A DNA stretch of 64,000 nt, taken from positions 4,092,501-4,156,500 of the forward strand of contig CP066886.1 of assembly GCA_016745315.1 (NCBI GenBank), written 5' to 3'. The stretch's first letter is position 1; each line of letters begins with the position of its first letter. Below the pieces are notes generated by a model. It was not told the origin of the DNA and made no database searches. It worked only from the letters and a program-made list of their open reading frames with translations. Below, piece by piece: positions 61,269-64,000 of this stretch. Both the position numbers and the translations under genes were made by a program. The DNA is from Arthrospira sp. PCC 9108. Lineage in GTDB: Bacteria; Cyanobacteriota; Cyanobacteriia; Cyanobacteriales; Microcoleaceae.

Positions 61269-62501
61269 ATGGTCAATTTATCTCAAGCATCGATTTTTAT
61301 TGTTCCCCCAGTTTTGGGGGGAATTATCGGCTACTTTACCAATGACCTAGCCATAAAAATGCTATTCCGTCCCTATAAAGCCAAAAAGGTCGGAAAGTTT
61401 CAGCTTCCCTTTACTCCCGGTTTAATTCCCCGCAACCAAGAAAGGCTGGCTCAAAGGGTTTCTGATACTATTATGCAGTCCCTGCTGACACCGGAGGAAC
61501 TCCAGAAAGTTGCGCGCCGCCTATTAAAAACCGAACGCATTGAAGCGACGATTTTATGGTTATTACAACTGGCGCTGGCTCAGGTAAAAGCTGATACTGA
61601 ACAGAAAACGGCGAAAATTTTAGCAGGTATTCTGAGGGACTTTTTGGGAGAATCTTTACCTAGGATATTGCGGGTTATGGCGCGGCGGGAAGATTTTTTA
61701 GAGCCGCAGCTAAACCAGATTTTTGATCAAGTAATGTTGGAGTTCCAACTAAGTGACCAACAGGCTCAACAACTGTCAGAATGGCTATTAGAGCGAGTAA
61801 TTCCCCCAGAAATTATCCGACTGACTTTAATTGATTTTCTGACCGATCGCAATATTTCGATTATTGATGAAGGCTTCCGGGAACAAAGCACGGGAACCTA
61901 TTGGGTAGTGGCTAATATTTTCGGTCTCCGCACGACTTTAACCCGGTTAAGAACTTTTTGTCTGGATGAAAAAGAAGAAACTAATCGCCGACTGGAAAAA
62001 CTGTTAACTTCTCTGGGAGTTAGGGAGCGATTTAAGGAGTGGTTGCAAAATCTTTCAATGCAAAATTTGCCGCTGTCTACGGTGCGACAATTACGCAAAA
62101 CTCTCCGGGATACTGTGCGAGAATACGTCCAAGAACAGGGTATTGATTTAATTCAAGGGTTAACTAAATCTATTGATTGGGAAAGGGTTTCCGCGTTAAT
62201 TTTAAGGCGGCTGCAAACTTCCCCAGTGATTAATAATTCCCTAGGATTAGTTAGTCAAGAGTTGGCGATGGTTTTGGAACGCTACCTAGAAGAAGACTTA
62301 GAGAAATTGGTGGCTAAGGCGATTCCAATTTTGAATCTTGATGGAGTGATTATTGAACGGGTAATGGCTACTTCTCCACAGCAGTTAGAAGTAGCAGTTA
62401 ATGGCATTGTGAAAAGTGAATTACAGGGAATAGTTAATCTAGGTGGTATTTTGGGTGTAATAGTTGGCTCACTACAAACGGTAATTTTGCTATTGCGTTA
62501 A
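61269..62501 (+). CDS. DUF445 family membrane protein
   Basis: A 410-residue protein from ATG 61269 (MVNLSQASIFIVPPVLGGII); a TTG seven codons upstream is less likely. The family signature is GGIIGYFTNDLAIKMLFRPY near the start. Hydrophobic spans lie at the two ends (about 8-28 and 390-408), with a long, charged helical middle part. Homologues are common in bacteria, including YheB/YjiN-type proteins, with no settled function. It overlaps the next, convergent gene by 4 bp. Confidence 0.85.
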   Translation: MVNLSQASIFIVPPVLGGIIGYFTNDLAIKMLFRPYKAKKVGKFQLPFTPGLIPRNQERLAQRVSDTIMQSLLTPEELQKVARRLLKTERIEATILWLLQLALAQVKADTEQKTAKILAGILRDFLGESLPRILRVMARREDFLEPQLNQIFDQVMLEFQLSDQQAQQLSEWLLERVIPPEIIRLTLIDFLTDRNISIIDEGFREQSTGTYWVVANIFGLRTTLTRLRTFCLDEKEETNRRLEKLLTSLGVRERFKEWLQNLSMQNLPLSTVRQLRKTLRDTVREYVQEQGIDLIQGLTKSIDWERVSALILRRLQTSPVINNSLGLVSQELAMVLERYLEEDLEKLVAKAIPILNLDGVIIERVMATSPQQLEVAVNGIVKSELQGIVNLGGILGVIVGSLQTVILLLR

Positions 62502-63730
62502 AGTAACATCCCGGCGACGCAAGCGGTCATAAAACAAGCGATAGAACCAGCAATCATGGCTCGGAATCCTAATTGGGCGAGGTCGGCTTGTCTTTGGGGT
62601 GCGATCGCTGAAATTCCGCCTATTTGAATGGCGATCGAACCAATATTAGCAAATCCACAAAGGGCGTATGTAGCAATTAAAATCCCCCGGGGACTAATGG
62701 TGGGTTCAGTAGTACCTACAACATTAGCATTTTCGATTAATTGTTTGAGGTCTAAATAAGCAATAAATTCATTAACAATAATCTTCTTACCCAGTAACAC
62801 GCCGACGGTGGCGCAGTCGGACCAAGGTACACCCATTAACCAAGCCACGGGAGCAAAGATAAAAGAAAATAGCCATTCCAAGGAAAGTTGGGGTAATCCG
62901 ATCCCGGCTCCTAACCATCCTAACACGCCATTAACTAGGGCTAATAATCCTAAAAAAGCAATCAGCATGGCGGCGACATTTAGGGCTAATTTCATGCCTT
63001 CAGTGGCTCCGGTGGCGGCGGCATCAATGGCATTCGCAGAAGTGGGTTTTACTTCGATTTTTACCTGTCCGGCGGTGGGGGAAGGCTCGGTTTCAGGATA
63101 GAATATTTTGGAAATGGCTAAACTAGCCGGGGCGGACATTACGGAAGCGGCAATTAAATGTTCTGCGGGAACACCAAAGGAAATATAAGCGGCTAATACT
63201 CCCCCGGCGACGGTGGAAAATCCCCCGGTCATCATGGCATGGATTTCTGATCGCGTCATGGTGGCAATATAGGGTTTAATTAATAAGGGAGCCTCGGTTT
63301 GTCCGACGAAAATATTGGCGGAACAGGAGAGAGTTTCTGAACCGGAAGTTTTGAGGGTTTTCATCATTAGCCATGCTACCCATTCGACTACTTTCTGTAA
63401 GATGCCATAGTGATATAAAATGGTGATGAATGAGGAAAAAAAGACAATGGTCGGCAAGACCTTAAAGGCGATGAAATGCTGCTCAAAATCGTCTCCGAAT
63501 ACAAATTGGGCTCCCGCATCGGAAAAGTTGAGAAACTGGGTTACAGCAGCGCCTAGGGCTTGGAAAATGGCGAATCCTATGGCGGTTTTCAGAATCACAA
63601 TGGCAAATAAAATTTGCAGGGCAATGCCCCATAAAACGGTGGGCCAGCGAATCTGCTGACGATCGCGCGAAAATAAATAGGCGACCAGTACAAATACTAC
63701 AAGTCCCAAGGCGGAAATTGCCCGTTCCAT
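62498..63730 (-). CDS. NupC-like concentrative nucleoside transporter (CNT family)
   Basis: A 410-residue membrane protein with about ten spans. The family pattern is visible in FVFGDDFEQHFIAFKVLPTI, SCSANIFVGQTEAPLLIKPY, GGFSTVAGGVLAAYISFG and GKKIIVNEFIAY. Members import nucleosides with H+ or Na+. The length matches bacterial NupC. It is divergent from der. Confidence 0.92.
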   Translation of the reverse strand: MERAISALGLVVFVLVAYLFSRDRQQIRWPTVLWGIALQILFAIVILKTAIGFAIFQALGAAVTQFLNFSDAGAQFVFGDDFEQHFIAFKVLPTIVFFSSFITILYHYGILQKVVEWVAWLMMKTLKTSGSETLSCSANIFVGQTEAPLLIKPYIATMTRSEIHAMMTGGFSTVAGGVLAAYISFGVPAEHLIAASVMSAPASLAISKIFYPETEPSPTAGQVKIEVKPTSANAIDAAATGATEGMKLALNVAAMLIAFLGLLALVNGVLGWLGAGIGLPQLSLEWLFSFIFAPVAWLMGVPWSDCATVGVLLGKKIIVNEFIAYLDLKQLIENANVVGTTEPTISPRGILIATYALCGFANIGSIAIQIGGISAIAPQRQADLAQLGFRAMIAGSIACFMTACVAGMLL

Positions 63731-63847
63731 TGGCTGTTTTTAAGTTAGGGTGAGCTTGAGTTGGGCGATCGCAGATAACAAGTTGGTCAAGGAGTATGTA
63801 ACAATAGAGGGTTAGCACTATCAACGCCTGGATAAGGCGAAAGTTCC

Positions 63848-64000
63848 ATGTCTCGACCCATAGTTGCCATTATCGGCCGCCCTAATGTCGGTAAGTCTAC
63901 ACTGGTAAACCGTCTTACACAAACCCAAGATGCGATCGTTCATGATCAACCGGGGATGACCCGCGATCGCACCTATCGTTCCGCCTATTGGCAGGATCGA
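63848..64000 (+). CDS. der: Ribosome-assembly GTPase Der, 5' part
   Basis: The first 51 codons, cut off by the window edge. The P-loop GRPNVGKST (residues 10-18) and switch I PGMTRD are those of the first GTPase domain of Der/EngA, which acts in 50S subunit assembly. The start at ATG 63848 matches the usual MSRPIVAIIGRPN beginning. Confidence 0.95.
   Translation, partial: MSRPIVAIIGRPNVGKSTLVNRLTQTQDAIVHDQPGMTRDRTYRSAYWQDR

Overview
The window is chromosomal DNA from a filamentous, non-heterocystous cyanobacterium, most likely Arthrospira/Limnospira or a close Oscillatoriales relative. Direct signs are two psbA genes, an rbcL-rbcX-rbcS operon of form IB type, a thylakoid-type FtsH, cofG, many GCGATCGC (HIP1) octamers, several Uma2-family nucleases, and a group II intron. 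The genus is my inference from overall look; no database search was run.

Layout. 1-3.7 kb: small membrane and secreted proteins, including an RDD/HEAT/pentapeptide protein. 3.8-11.4 kb: an exopolysaccharide and protein-sorting block with a sugar aminotransferase, a cyanoexosortase and its partner, a Wza-like export protein, a Wzc-like co-polymerase/kinase, and a phosphopantetheinyl transferase. 11.4-13.3 kb: a ParM-like actin with a small coiled-coil partner. 13.9-17.9 kb: ftsH, an M24 aminopeptidase, and a secreted SH3 protein. 17.9-25.6 kb: a membrane glycosyltransferase, the RuBisCO operon, and a divergent LysR regulator followed by an SLC12-type transporter. 25.6-38.9 kb: mostly housekeeping and unknown genes (DUF1400-like hydrolase, ilvC, a TPR protein, a tandem PTPS/QueD, a DnaJ protein, a pilin-like lipoprotein, a pentapeptide protein).

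39.3-47.1 kb: two psbA copies encode the same D1 protein (E130 form) and enclose an accessory island. The island holds two Uma2-family proteins, a membrane protein whose N-terminal 133 residues are triplicated, and a divergent HTH-STAND ATPase. The gap between the last two carries a phased array of AGTGGGAT octamers. 47.2-54.6 kb: cofG, tRNA-Cys, a CHAP/SH3 protein, and a 1415-residue HTH-NACHT-WD40 protein whose N-terminal HTH is of the same kind as in the island ATPase. 55-64 kb: an oxidoreductase, ssb split by a 2335-bp group II intron, then a response regulator, menG, a DUF445 protein, a CNT-family transporter and the start of der.

The two most notable observations are the following. First, ssb, normally essential, is readable only after splicing of a group II intron whose maturase has lost catalytic residues of reverse transcription. 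Second, the divergent HTH-STAND/triplicated-membrane-protein pair with its repeat array looks like a self-regulated conflict or signalling module. Three genes carry single-base frame breaks, each at a G/C homopolymer and each repaired by adding one base, so sequencing error must be excluded before calling them pseudogenes.
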